Shown here in pieces: positions 25,474 to 33,824 of a stretch of DNA of 64,000 bases. Source of the stretch: Sutterella massiliensis (GTDB lineage: Bacteria; Pseudomonadota; Gammaproteobacteria; Burkholderiales; Burkholderiaceae_F); the NCBI RefSeq assembly GCF_016899755.1, contig NZ_JACJJC010000010.1, positions 1-64,000 of the forward strand, written 5' to 3'. The position numbers and the translations under genes were made by a program. The notes below the pieces were generated by a model. That model was not told the origin of the DNA. It saw only the letters and a list, made by a program, of their open reading frames with translations, and ran no database searches. Position 1 is the first letter of the stretch; each line of letters starts with the position of its first letter.

Positions 25474-25495
25474 TTCCTGAATAAGCCCAAATCAA

Positions 25496-25544
25496 GCGGG
25501 TCCTCCATTTCCAAAGAGACGCAATCGCGCTCGGAGGGCCCCGC
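25496..25544 (+). promoter_or_regulatory. Hairpin between permease and amidohydrolase genes
   Basis: GCGGG-T-CCTCC and GGAGG-GC-CCCGC arms form a strong stem with a 25-30-nt loop. There is no U-tract, so it is more likely an mRNA-stabilising or attenuating element than a terminator. Confidence 0.4.
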
Positions 25545-25629
25545 ACAAAAAGCTGCAAGCGCCTTGAGGATGCAATGCTCTCAAGGCCCTCGGTAAGCAC
25601 GAGTTAAATTCCAACTGAGAGGCAAAGAA

Positions 25630-27291
25630 ATGGAACAGCTTTACTACAACGGCAAGATTTTCACCGCACAGCACGAAGACAGCTTCGTCAACGCTTTCCG
25701 CGTTGTCGACGGCAAGTTCAGCTGGGTCGGCAACCTTCAGAATCCGCCCGAAGAAGAGGGCGCGATCAATCTCGAAGGCCGCACCGTCATTCCGGGCCTC
25801 ATCGACGCGCACACGCACCCCTCGTACGTTGCCGGCACGATCGATGCGGTTCCCTGCACGATTCCGAAGGTGCACAGCATCTCGGAAATGATCGAAGCCT
25901 TGAAGCGTCACCCGAACGCGGGCAAGGGCCCGGACGAATGGATTCAGGGCTGGGGCTACGACGAGTCGAAGCTCGACGAACATCGCACGCCGACGCGCCA
26001 CGACCTTGACCTCGTTTCTACGACGCAGCCTGTTTATGTCCTTCGCTCCGACTGCCACTCGGGCATCTGCAACACCCGCGCGCTCGAACTCGCGGGCATC
26101 ACGAAGGACACGCCGGACCCCGAGGGGGGCCGTTTCGGTCGCGACCCGGACGGCTCGCCCAACGGGGTCCTCACGGAGCTTGCCGCCAATGCCGCCGTTC
26201 GCAGCGTGATGGAAAAGCCCAACTTTGAAAATGCGGTCCGTGCGCTTGCCAATACGAACGCGCACTACTGCGAGCGCGGTTATGTGGCTGCGACCGACAT
26301 GATGGTGTTCTTCAATCCGCTCAACCAGCTTGAAGTCTTCCGCGCTGCGGAAAAGGCCGGTCTCGACATGCAGATCTCGCTTTATTTCCTCTGGACGGGC
26401 GGCAAGGACCCGTACGGCATGCGCGACTGCACGCCCGAAGAGCGCAGCGGCCGCGTGAAGTGGGCCGGCATCAAGCTCTTTGCCGACGGTTCGATCTCCG
26501 GCAAGACCGCCTGGGTGAGCACGCCCTATGCCGGCAGCGACGACTGCGGCATGTGCACGCTCGACATCGAAACGCTGCAGGCCGCTTACGAGTACGCCAA
26601 GCGCAACCGCCTGCAGATCTCGATCCACGTGATGGGCGACCGCTCCATCCAGCGCATCATCGACTTCTTCGACGACAAGGAACCGTGGCTCGACGGCCAG
26701 GTCGCCAACGTTCGTCTCGAACACGTGACGCTTCTCAACAAGAAGCAGCTCGATCAGATGAACGCTTCGAAGATGAACTACGGCCTCACCACGCAGATCA
26801 TCTTCGGCTTTGCCGAGTACGACGGCTACGAAAAGGCCCTGACGCCCGAAGTGTTCAAGCAGATTTACCCGCTCAAGCTTTTCAGCGAAAACATGCGTGC
26901 ACTCGCGCTCTCGGCCGATGCGCCGGCGACGACCTGGGCCGATCCGGACGACGTCTTCGTTTCGCTCAAAGCGGCAATCACTCGCCGTGCCTACAACGGT
27001 GCTTCGATCAATCCGGATGAGTCGATTCCGGTGAACGAAGCGCTGATGCTCTACACGAAGCGTGCCGCGCTCCTTTGCCCGTACGAAACGCCCGTCGGTC
27101 AGATCGCCCGCGGTTTCGAAGCGGATTTCAACGTCCTCTCCGAAGACCTCTTCACGGTGGCGCCCAACGAAATCGACCGCGTCCGCATCGATGCCGCCTA
27201 CCGTCGCGGCGAGCGCGTCTTTGAACGCGAAGCTGCGTGCGAAGCCAAGGAAGGCTGCTGCTGCGAATGCGAGCGTGAAGCCGCCCACTAA
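25630..27291 (+). CDS. YtcJ/NfdA-like metal-dependent amidohydrolase
   Basis: The 553-residue protein belongs to the amidohydrolase_3 (YtcJ) branch. It has an N-terminal composite beta domain (MEQLYYNGKIFTAQHEDSFV), the metal pair in PGLIDAHTHPSYV, later His ligands in ISIHVMGDRSIQR and VRLEHVTLL, and the C-terminal Asp in ALSADAPATTWADP. NfdA of this family hydrolyses N-substituted formamides; most members have unknown substrates. It is probably cytoplasmic. The extreme C-terminus is a Cys-rich tail, CEAKEGCCCECEREAAH, not part of the family fold. AGAGGCAAAGAA precedes the ATG. It is linked to the APC permease and LysR regulator upstream; a strong terminator follows. Confidence 0.88.
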   Translation: MEQLYYNGKIFTAQHEDSFVNAFRVVDGKFSWVGNLQNPPEEEGAINLEGRTVIPGLIDAHTHPSYVAGTIDAVPCTIPKVHSISEMIEALKRHPNAGKGPDEWIQGWGYDESKLDEHRTPTRHDLDLVSTTQPVYVLRSDCHSGICNTRALELAGITKDTPDPEGGRFGRDPDGSPNGVLTELAANAAVRSVMEKPNFENAVRALANTNAHYCERGYVAATDMMVFFNPLNQLEVFRAAEKAGLDMQISLYFLWTGGKDPYGMRDCTPEERSGRVKWAGIKLFADGSISGKTAWVSTPYAGSDDCGMCTLDIETLQAAYEYAKRNRLQISIHVMGDRSIQRIIDFFDDKEPWLDGQVANVRLEHVTLLNKKQLDQMNASKMNYGLTTQIIFGFAEYDGYEKALTPEVFKQIYPLKLFSENMRALALSADAPATTWADPDDVFVSLKAAITRRAYNGASINPDESIPVNEALMLYTKRAALLCPYETPVGQIARGFEADFNVLSEDLFTVAPNEIDRVRIDAAYRRGERVFEREAACEAKEGCCCECEREAAH

Positions 27292-27390
27292 GACAGGAAC
27301 ACGCTGACGACCGAGTCGTCAGACAACTCTCTCCCGAAGGGACGCAGCGATCGTCCCTTTGGCACCGAACCGATTGCCTTCTTCGGGTTT

Positions 27391-27436
27391 GCGCCGAACG
27401 GTCCGCGGAGGATCGGGCCGCTCGGCGCTCTTTTTT
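27391..27436 (+). terminator. Terminator after the amidohydrolase gene
   Basis: GCGCCGA-A-CGGTCC and GGGCCG-C-TCGGCGC arms form a long stem followed by TCTTTTTT. A smaller hairpin, AGGGACG/CGTCCCTT, precedes it at 27338-27359. Confidence 0.88.
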
Positions 27437-27506
27437 GGGATTGAAGGAAAAGGCACTATGGAGTCAGGCAATCGGGCCGGCGGAAACAAAAACGGATTCT
27501 ATTGAA

Positions 27507-28631
27507 ATGAACAAATTCAATGCTTGCCGTCTTGCTGCGGCAGTGCTCGCTGCCGCAGCAGCCTTCGGCACGGCCAATGCGGCCGAAGTCACTGTGTACG
27601 GCCGCATGGACACCGGCATTTCCATTTCCGAGCCGAGCAGAAGCGGCGAAAACGGCTCCGTTCAGATGAAGAGCGGCATTTTCGCGGGTTCGCGCTTCGG
27701 CATTCTTACGCAGGAAACGCTCACCGATTCCCTTCGCGTTGTCGTGAAGCTCGAAAACGCGTTCGACTCTTCGACGGGCGAATGGAACAGCACGTCGACG
27801 AACCGTCTCTTCGGTCGCGAATCGTCGCTCTCGCTCGTGCATGACGACTACGGCACGCTCGCCTTCGGGCGTATCGGCACCGTTACGGGCGGCATGGGCA
27901 GCTACAGTTCGCTCGACTGGTACGAACCGTTTGAAACGGGCTTCACTGATGCGAGCCTTGTCGGCACCTGGGCCGACCTCGGTACCGTCGACAAGTCGAT
28001 TCTCTACATGACGCCGCGCGTGGCGGGCTTCAACGCCAAGTTCCAGTTCGCCTTTACGGACAGCACGCTCGACGGCGAAGGCAACAATATTTACGTGCCC
28101 GAATGGTCGAAGAACGCGCGCCCCTGGGCTGCAGCTTTTGAATACCGCGGCATTCCGAACCTCTTTGTCGGTGCCGGCGTTGGCGGATTGGTCCTCGCCA
28201 ACACGGTTGAAAATCGCGAAAAGGATGATCCGCTCCTCGTCAACTTCGCGATCAACTACGACTTCGGGTTCGTGAAGCCCTTCTTTGCGGCGCAGTACTC
28301 CGAACACTTCAGCTACGCCACGGGCGCGAGCGCGGGCGAGATTTCCGGCGACTTCAAGAAGATGGCCTATCTCGTCGGCGTGACGGCGCCGGCTGCGGGC
28401 GGTACCTTCCGCGCCGAAATTCAGTACCTCGACGGTGAAGAAGAACTGTCGGGCGAAGACTACGACAAGCAGATCTACTCGATCGGCTACACGTATCCGC
28501 TCAGCAAGCGCACGCTCTTTTACAGCGCCTTGTCCTACGCCCAGGGCGGCGGTCTGATCGACAAGTCGAACGAAAAGGCGAGCGCCGAAAACCGCACGAT
28601 GCTCGAATTCGGCATCGATCACCAGTTCTAA
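27507..28631 (+). CDS. Gram-negative trimeric porin (Burkholderiales type)
   Basis: The 374-residue precursor starts MNKFNACRLAAAVLAAAAAF with a Sec signal peptide cleaved after ANA. The mature N-terminus AEVTVYGRMDTGISISE is that of the Bordetella/Neisseria general porin family. Beta-strand repeats with alternating aromatics follow, including RESSLSLVHDDYGTLAFGRIGT, which precedes the constriction loop. The protein ends in Phe (EFGIDHQF), the outer-membrane insertion signal. It would form a 16-stranded pore for small solutes. The start at 27507 is chosen because it begins the signal peptide; the upstream in-frame ATG lies in the terminator region. A strong terminator follows, so the gene is monocistronic. 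Confidence 0.93.
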   Translation: MNKFNACRLAAAVLAAAAAFGTANAAEVTVYGRMDTGISISEPSRSGENGSVQMKSGIFAGSRFGILTQETLTDSLRVVVKLENAFDSSTGEWNSTSTNRLFGRESSLSLVHDDYGTLAFGRIGTVTGGMGSYSSLDWYEPFETGFTDASLVGTWADLGTVDKSILYMTPRVAGFNAKFQFAFTDSTLDGEGNNIYVPEWSKNARPWAAAFEYRGIPNLFVGAGVGGLVLANTVENREKDDPLLVNFAINYDFGFVKPFFAAQYSEHFSYATGASAGEISGDFKKMAYLVGVTAPAAGGTFRAEIQYLDGEEELSGEDYDKQIYSIGYTYPLSKRTLFYSALSYAQGGGLIDKSNEKASAENRTMLEFGIDHQF

Positions 28632-28660
28632 AGAACGCAGAAAACAGAGTTTCTCCGGCT

Positions 28661-28704
28661 GCCGGTCCGAGCGAGCAGCTCGTTCGGACCGGCGGATCTT
28701 TTTC
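28661..28704 (+). terminator. Terminator after the porin gene
   Basis: GCCGGTCCGAGCGAG and CTCGTTCGGACCGGC arms give a 14-15-bp stem with a tiny loop. GGATCTTTTT follows. Confidence 0.85.
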
Positions 28705-28779
28705 GGGGGGCGGACACCGTTCTCCTCAAGCGTCCTTCCCTCGAAAAAGCCCGAAGCTCACGAAGCAAAGGAGTTTTTC

Positions 28780-29025
28780 ATGGTGTCCGCAACGTCGGCC
28801 CGAGACGGCCTCATCGAAGAAATGCTTCTCAAGGACGATCCGCACTACCAGCGTCTTTTCTCGGCGTGGGCCAGCGCAAAAAACACTGCTAAGCGAGCAG
28901 CGGCCCGTGCGGCCGTTGAGGTCTACAAAGAAAGCAAGTTCGAAGCGTACCGCACGACGCACCCCGGGCTCTACGACGCCCTGATGCGCGAGCGGCATGC
29001 AATCGATCGGCGGCGCGTACGCTAA
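28780..29025 (+). CDS. Small basic orphan protein, 81 residues
   Basis: I do not recognise this protein. AAGGAG lies 7 nt before the ATG, and the gene sits cleanly between two terminators, which supports a real gene. The product is helical and charged, with an Ala/Arg-rich centre (WASAKNTAKRAAARAAVEVY) and a basic end (RHAIDRRRVR). It has no signal peptide, cysteines or membrane helix. The KNTAKRAAARAAVE stretch could be an amphipathic helix binding nucleic acid or membrane, but nothing in the context supports a particular role. Confidence 0.6.
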   Translation: MVSATSARDGLIEEMLLKDDPHYQRLFSAWASAKNTAKRAAARAAVEVYKESKFEAYRTTHPGLYDALMRERHAIDRRRVR

Positions 29026-29072
29026 GCTCTCCATCAAGGCGCGAAATGTCTTCCAGCCACGGTCTACAATCG

Positions 29073-29102
29073 ATCGGTCGTTTTCGAACGACCGATTTTT
29101 TT
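29073..29102 (+). terminator. Terminator after the 81-residue gene
   Basis: ATCGGTCGTT and AACGACCGAT form a perfect 10-bp stem around TTCG, followed by TTTTTT. It ends 26 nt before the next start codon. Confidence 0.92.
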
Positions 29103-29128
29103 GATTCCTGGAATCGGAAGACACAAAA

Positions 29129-30148
29129 ATGAAAAAAATCTCATCCCTTGCTGCGGCCGTGCTCGCAGCCTTTTGCATGTCTACGGGCGTCTATGCCGAG
29201 GAGAGCGATCTTCTCGGCTGGACCGAAGGGGCCCAAGTCCTTGAAGCGCAGGTAACCGAAGGCCGCATCGACACGATTTCGAACGTGATCTACAGCCAGA
29301 TCCGCTCGACGCGTGCCGTCCGACAGCTTCGCATGTCGCTCATGGTGCCCCGCAATACGGCGAAAAAGCCCGCGATCATTTACTTCCCGGGCGGCGGCTT
29401 TACGTCTGCCGACCATGAAAAGTTCACCGAGATGCGCTACGCGCTCGCTCGCGCGGGGTTCGTCGTGGCTGCGGCCGAGTACCGCGTCGTGCCCAACAAA
29501 TTTCCCGCGCTCGTTGAGGACGGCAAAGCTGCGGTTCGCTATCTGCGCGCGCACGCCGAAGAATACGGGATCGATCCCGCGCGCATCGGCGTGATCGGCG
29601 ACTCCGCGGGCGGCTACCTGGTGCAGATGCTCGGCACCACGTCGGGCGAGAAGGGGTGGGATAAGGGCGACTTCCTCGAGGCTTCGTCCGACGTTCAAGC
29701 TGTCGTTTCGCTTTACGGCATCTCCGATCTGCGCTCGATCGGCGAAGGCTTGGGCAAGGCGATCGAAGACGTGCATCTTTCGCCCGCCGTCACCGAAGCG
29801 CTCCTCGTACACGGTCCGGCCTTCAATACGAATCCCGGGAAAAGCATCTTTGACGATCCGAAGGCCGCGGATCACGCGAGTGCGGTCGGTCACGTGGACG
29901 GCACCGAGCCGCCCTTCCTCCTCTTGCACGGCTCGGGCGACAAGCTCGTGAGCCCGAAGCAGAGCGCGAAGATTTTCGAACTGCTGCGCGCGAAGAACGT
30001 GGACGTCGAGTACAAGCTTTACAAAGACGCCGACCACGGCGGCCTCGTCTGGTTCCAGCAGCCCGTGATTGATCTGGTGGTCGATTGGTTCGAAAAGAAG
30101 CTCGGCAGACCCGCCGCTGCGGGTGAAGGTGCTGCGAAGAACCTCTGA
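29129..30148 (+). CDS. Secreted alpha/beta hydrolase (esterase/lipase type)
   Basis: The 339-residue precursor has a Sec signal peptide (MKKISSLAAAVLAAFCMSTG, cleaved after VYA). The hormone-sensitive-lipase-like hydrolase fold shows an oxyanion region YFPGGGFTSADH, nucleophile elbow IGVIGDSAGGYLVQ (Ser), acid in LLLHGSGDKLVSP (Asp) and His in KDADHGGLVWF. Such enzymes cleave esters, for example acetyl or feruloyl groups on sugars, in the periplasm or outside. The natural substrate is unknown. The gene directly follows a terminator, so it must have its own promoter in the short gap 29103-29128 or be reached by read-through, which is odd. Confidence 0.88.
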   Translation: MKKISSLAAAVLAAFCMSTGVYAEESDLLGWTEGAQVLEAQVTEGRIDTISNVIYSQIRSTRAVRQLRMSLMVPRNTAKKPAIIYFPGGGFTSADHEKFTEMRYALARAGFVVAAAEYRVVPNKFPALVEDGKAAVRYLRAHAEEYGIDPARIGVIGDSAGGYLVQMLGTTSGEKGWDKGDFLEASSDVQAVVSLYGISDLRSIGEGLGKAIEDVHLSPAVTEALLVHGPAFNTNPGKSIFDDPKAADHASAVGHVDGTEPPFLLLHGSGDKLVSPKQSAKIFELLRAKNVDVEYKLYKDADHGGLVWFQQPVIDLVVDWFEKKLGRPAAAGEGAAKNL

Positions 30149-30208
30149 GCGAATTGAGCCCATCCGGCCGGGCGTACGGACGCTCGTTTCTTGATGAAAG
30201 GCAAAAGA

Positions 30209-30250
30209 GAAGGCGCATGCTCTCTTGGGAGCAGTGCGCCTTCCTCTTCA
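30209..30250. terminator. Bidirectional terminator between convergent genes
   Basis: GAAGGCGCATGCTC and GAGCAGTGCGCCTTC pair with one bulge. A T/C-rich tail (CTCTTC) follows on the plus strand and CTTTTGCC on the minus strand. It lies between the hydrolase gene and the convergent dipeptidase gene. Confidence 0.65.
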
Positions 30251-30325
30251 ATGGCGCTTTAGCCGGGAAGCGTCGCAACGAAGCGATTCTTCGTCATCGG
30301 ACGCACCGGCATCGGCCGATTGCGC

Positions 30326-31186
30326 TTAGATCTTGCCGCCCGGCACGATCTGACGCGCGTCGAACTTCGTGCCGAGCGCGATGCGCTGAAGCTGCATCTT
30401 GTCCTTGCCCTGACGGAACCAGTAAAGGGGCTCCGAATCCTTGGGCCCCAGCACTTCAATGTCGTGTTCGCCCGTCAGGAGGAGCGCCGTGCCTTCCGGC
30501 AGGCCGATCACTTCTTCGTCCTTGTTGTAGCAGAGGAACTCTTCGAGGCGGTCTTCACGGGTTTCGTTGTTGAGACCGGCCGTGCCGCCGCTGATGAAGT
30601 GCGGGTTCGTCTGGAACGGGATGAAGCCGAAGGTGTTGAAGCTCGGCGGTTCGGCGATCGGCATGTCGTTCGTCGTGCGAAGCGTCGGGCAGGCGACGTT
30701 GCCGCCCGCGGACCAGCCGCAGTAGGGAAGACCGGCGTTGACGCGGTCGCGGATCAGGTCAATGATGCCGGCTTCGTACATGCGGGTGACGAGCGCCCAC
30801 GTATTGCCGCCGCCCACGGCGATGGCTTCGGCCTTCTTCACGGCTTCCTGCGCGTTCTTGAAGCGGTGGATCGAAACGATCTTGTGGCCGAAGGGCTTGA
30901 AGGCGTCCTGAACCTGCTTTTCATAGCCGTCGAAGCTGCCGGCGACGCGGGCATACGGAATGAAGAGGATTTCGTGCTTTTCGGTGCCGAACAAGCGTTC
31001 GTACTGATCGCCCGCGAAGTCGAGGTAGCCCGAGGTGTGGTAGCGCGAGCTCGACTGGATGAGGACGCGGCGGCTGGCGCTCACGGCCGACTTCGGCAGC
31101 GGCGTCTTCTGCTTGGCCTGAACGGAGGCGGCGCTCACAGCAAGGGCGGCAGCGGCCGAGCCGAGAAGCTGACGACGAGAAAGCAT
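30326..31186 (-). CDS. pepE: Peptidase S51 (dipeptidase E-like) with Tat signal
   Basis: The 286-residue protein contains the S51 fold. GGGNTWALV is followed by the serine nucleophile motif YCGWSAGGNVACPT and TTNDMPI, then FQTNPHFISG with the catalytic His. This closely follows alpha-aspartyl dipeptidase PepE, which splits Asp-X dipeptides. PepE is normally cytoplasmic, but here the first 25 residues (MLSRRQLLGSAAAALAVSAA) form a twin-arginine signal peptide, so the folded enzyme should be exported to the periplasm. AAGGAG lies 7 nt before the ATG. It stands alone: the hydrolase gene is convergent and the regulator region lies upstream. A cyanophycinase-like or isoaspartyl role is a less likely alternative. 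Confidence 0.87.
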   Translation of the reverse strand: MLSRRQLLGSAAAALAVSAASVQAKQKTPLPKSAVSASRRVLIQSSSRYHTSGYLDFAGDQYERLFGTEKHEILFIPYARVAGSFDGYEKQVQDAFKPFGHKIVSIHRFKNAQEAVKKAEAIAVGGGNTWALVTRMYEAGIIDLIRDRVNAGLPYCGWSAGGNVACPTLRTTNDMPIAEPPSFNTFGFIPFQTNPHFISGGTAGLNNETREDRLEEFLCYNKDEEVIGLPEGTALLLTGEHDIEVLGPKDSEPLYWFRQGKDKMQLQRIALGTKFDARQIVPGGKI

Positions 31187-31754
31187 GGAAAGCTCCTTAA
31201 TAATGATGTTTGGATGCCGCGGCGGTGAAAATCAAGGGTCCGACGGGCATCCGGATGGTCCTGGCGCTTCGCCGTTGGTTGATCGGGAAGCACTGCAACT
31301 CTACGGAGTCGATCGAATTTCGCCAAGGCTCGAAATCGCGTCTAGCCTTTCATGAAAGGAGCAGGTAGAATCTACGACTTTTTCTTAGACAATTTGCTTG
31401 AACGATTATGTATCTAAGCTGAAGTTACTATGCGTCGAAGGACATCGAAAAAGGTTCGCTTGAGGATCCTTACGGGCCATGTGAACGACTTATGAGGCGA
31501 TTTCTCGTCCATGCGGATGTTCGAGAGCTCGGATCGAGCATGCACTCACAACTAGAGCGGTCTTCGAACCGTATTCCGGCAGGTACTTACTTCTCGCGCC
31601 TCTCTCGGACTTTTCACTGATCTATCTTCAAACAAGTCTTGCGCTTGAGCTCGTTCCCATTCGGGCCGTGTTGACAGCTCGCGTCTCTATAATCGATAAG
31701 CACAGAGCGTCCTTTTTTCCGGCGGCGATCCGCTCACTCTCTTTTGTCCACTGC
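31187..31754. promoter_or_regulatory. Divergent upstream region of pepE-like and rsbU-like genes
   Basis: No gene is seen. A perfect 14-bp palindrome CCTTTCATGAAAGG lies at 31346-31359, and a consensus -10 TATAAT at 31688-31693 sits 61 nt before the phosphatase start. No -35 with standard spacing is present; TTGACA at 31671 is only 11 nt away, which hints at regulator-dependent initiation. Confidence 0.4.
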
Positions 31755-33824
31755 ATGAGCCCGAGTACTTTTACGCTGCGAGCGAAGCTTATTTGCGCAA
31801 TTGCGGTCGTGGTGTCGCTCGTGAGCTTTCCGCTCATGTATCTCGGCTACCGCGATGCCTACGATCATGCGATCGATGCGGCGGTCGACAAGTTCGGCAA
31901 CATCACGCACATTCTGAGTGAGGCGGCCGAGCTCTCGTACCTCAATACTCAGACGATCGTCACCGAAAAAGTCGTAATCGAAAAGGACGACATTTCGGCC
32001 GAATTGGGTGCGATTGAAAAGTGGGTGAACGAAAATCGCCTGCTCGACATGATTCCGACGCTCGACTTCCTCGACGAAACGTGGGGAACGTATACGGCGG
32101 TTGTGAACGACTCGGGCGAATTTCTCTACGTTTCGCCCCAGATTCACAAGCTCTGGCGCACCGACGCGCGCGACCTTCTCGGGGTGCCGTTCCGCGAGTT
32201 CTTCCGGTCGTCCGGTAAGAGTGCGAAACGCGACGACTTCACGTTCTTTCGCGTTGTCGTCGACCCGTTCACGGGTGAAACGATGCCGTACCTTGCGGGC
32301 CTGCGCCGCATGAAGGGGTATTCGGCGATCGTTCTTCAGGAACTCGACTACCTCGAGGAACCTTTCAAGGCGAGCGCGCCGACGCTTGAGGCGAGCCTCA
32401 ACGACACGATCCGCACGCTCGACATCGGCAAAAGCACGACGATCGTTGCCGTGAACGGAGAGGGTCGGCGCCTCGCCTCGCGCGGTCCGTCGGCCGACGG
32501 GCGCTTCTTCGCTCAGGCGGACGGGGTTTTGAAGCGCGCGGCGGCAGAGGGTTTCGTTTCTGGCATTCACTCCGATCGTGCCGTTGCGGGCGGCGGCGAA
32601 CTCTATGCCGTTCGCTACTTCAAGGCGCTCGACTGGTACTTCATCGCGCGCGTGCCGCTCGAGGTCGTCAAGGTACCTGCCGTTGAGAGTGCGCGAACGC
32701 TCGCGGGCTGGGTCGTTGCTGCCTTCCTCTTTGCTTCGCTCTTGGGGATTGCGCTCACGACCTGGTTCTTGAAACCCCTGCACCAGGTTTCCGGTGCCGC
32801 GAAGAAGCTCGAAGACTTCGATTTCATTTCCGACAACACGGCCGAGCGCCTTCGCACGGTTTCTGCCGCCTTGCCCGTTGCGCTCACGGACGAAGTGGGG
32901 CAGGTCTCGCGCGCCTTCTCGAGCATGGTGAGTGCGCTTGAGAAGAACATCGCCGCGCTCAAATCCTCACTCGCGCGTCAGCACAGCATCGAGGGCGAAT
33001 TGAACGCCGCGCGCGAAATTCAGAACGGGATGCTTCCCGAAAATGAAGGTGGTTTTCGTGCGCCGGGCTTCGAGGCGGCCGCGTACATTGAGGCCGCCAA
33101 GGAAGTGGGCGGGGACTTTTACGATGTTTTTGCGCTCGACGACGGGCGTGAAGCAATCGTGCTCGGTGACGTTTCCGGTAAAGGCGTTTCCGCAGCGATG
33201 CTGATGAGCGTGACGCTCACCCTCGTGCGAACGGCCCTGGTCGACGGCCTCGGACCCGCAGCTGCGGTGAAGAAGGTGAACGACCGCATCGCCGCGCGCA
33301 ATCCGAGCTGCATGTTCGCGACACTCTGGGTCGGGATTCTCGATGCGAAAACAGGGCGACTCGTTTACTGCTGCGGCGGCCACTGTCCGCCGCTCCTCGT
33401 GCGCCGGGACGCTGCTTCGGCCGAGAATGGCGCCGCTGCGTTCGAGTGGCTGCGCGACGTGAGCGGTCCGCTCGTCGGGGCGCTCGATATGGCCGAATAC
33501 GTTGAGTTCGAGCGGCTGCTCGCCCCGGGCGAACGCTGCATCGTTTATAGCGACGGCATCTCCGAAGCCATGAACGAGGCGCACGAACTCTTTGGCGAAG
33601 CGGGGATCGAACGTGTCGCGCAAGGGTGCGCCGACGTTTCGAGCGCCGAGATCGTCGACCGACTCGTCGCCGCCGTCGCGGCGCACCGCGGCAGCGCCCC
33701 GCAGTCCGACGACATCACGCTCGTCGTCTTCGAGCGGCTCGCGCGCACGAACCAAACAAAAGAGGCCGAATCCGCAGAAGCTTCGGCAAACGAAAAGGAG
33801 GCCGCATGCAGCGTCGACGTCTGA
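31755..33824 (+). CDS. RsbU/BtrU-like PP2C phosphatase with periplasmic sensor
   Basis: The 689-residue protein has a membrane helix at about 12-32, a periplasmic Cache-like sensor (about 35-315) and a second helix (about 317-338). A HAMP linker (LTTWFLKPLHQVSGAAKKLEDF) leads to a C-terminal SpoIIE/RsbU phosphatase domain. Metal-binding acids are in VGGDFYDVFAL, VLGDVSGKGVSAAML, YSDGISEAMN and SDDITLVVF, all intact. Such enzymes dephosphorylate a STAS antagonist, freeing it to bind an HATPase anti-sigma factor. The matching STAS and HATPase genes are inside the T3SS operon at 57085-57900, and BtrU of Bordetella has this job. The start at 31755 puts TATAAT upstream; an ATG at 31668 is rejected. 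It overlaps the next gene by 19 nt. Confidence 0.9.
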   Translation: MSPSTFTLRAKLICAIAVVVSLVSFPLMYLGYRDAYDHAIDAAVDKFGNITHILSEAAELSYLNTQTIVTEKVVIEKDDISAELGAIEKWVNENRLLDMIPTLDFLDETWGTYTAVVNDSGEFLYVSPQIHKLWRTDARDLLGVPFREFFRSSGKSAKRDDFTFFRVVVDPFTGETMPYLAGLRRMKGYSAIVLQELDYLEEPFKASAPTLEASLNDTIRTLDIGKSTTIVAVNGEGRRLASRGPSADGRFFAQADGVLKRAAAEGFVSGIHSDRAVAGGGELYAVRYFKALDWYFIARVPLEVVKVPAVESARTLAGWVVAAFLFASLLGIALTTWFLKPLHQVSGAAKKLEDFDFISDNTAERLRTVSAALPVALTDEVGQVSRAFSSMVSALEKNIAALKSSLARQHSIEGELNAAREIQNGMLPENEGGFRAPGFEAAAYIEAAKEVGGDFYDVFALDDGREAIVLGDVSGKGVSAAMLMSVTLTLVRTALVDGLGPAAAVKKVNDRIAARNPSCMFATLWVGILDAKTGRLVYCCGGHCPPLLVRRDAASAENGAAAFEWLRDVSGPLVGALDMAEYVEFERLLAPGERCIVYSDGISEAMNEAHELFGEAGIERVAQGCADVSSAEIVDRLVAAVAAHRGSAPQSDDITLVVFERLARTNQTKEAESAEASANEKEAACSVDV

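Noticed and set aside
31671..31693. TTGACA and TATAAT as a standard promoter of the RsbU-like gene
   Set aside because: The two boxes are only 11 bp apart; a sigma-70 promoter needs about 17. TATAAT is kept as a possible -10 only.
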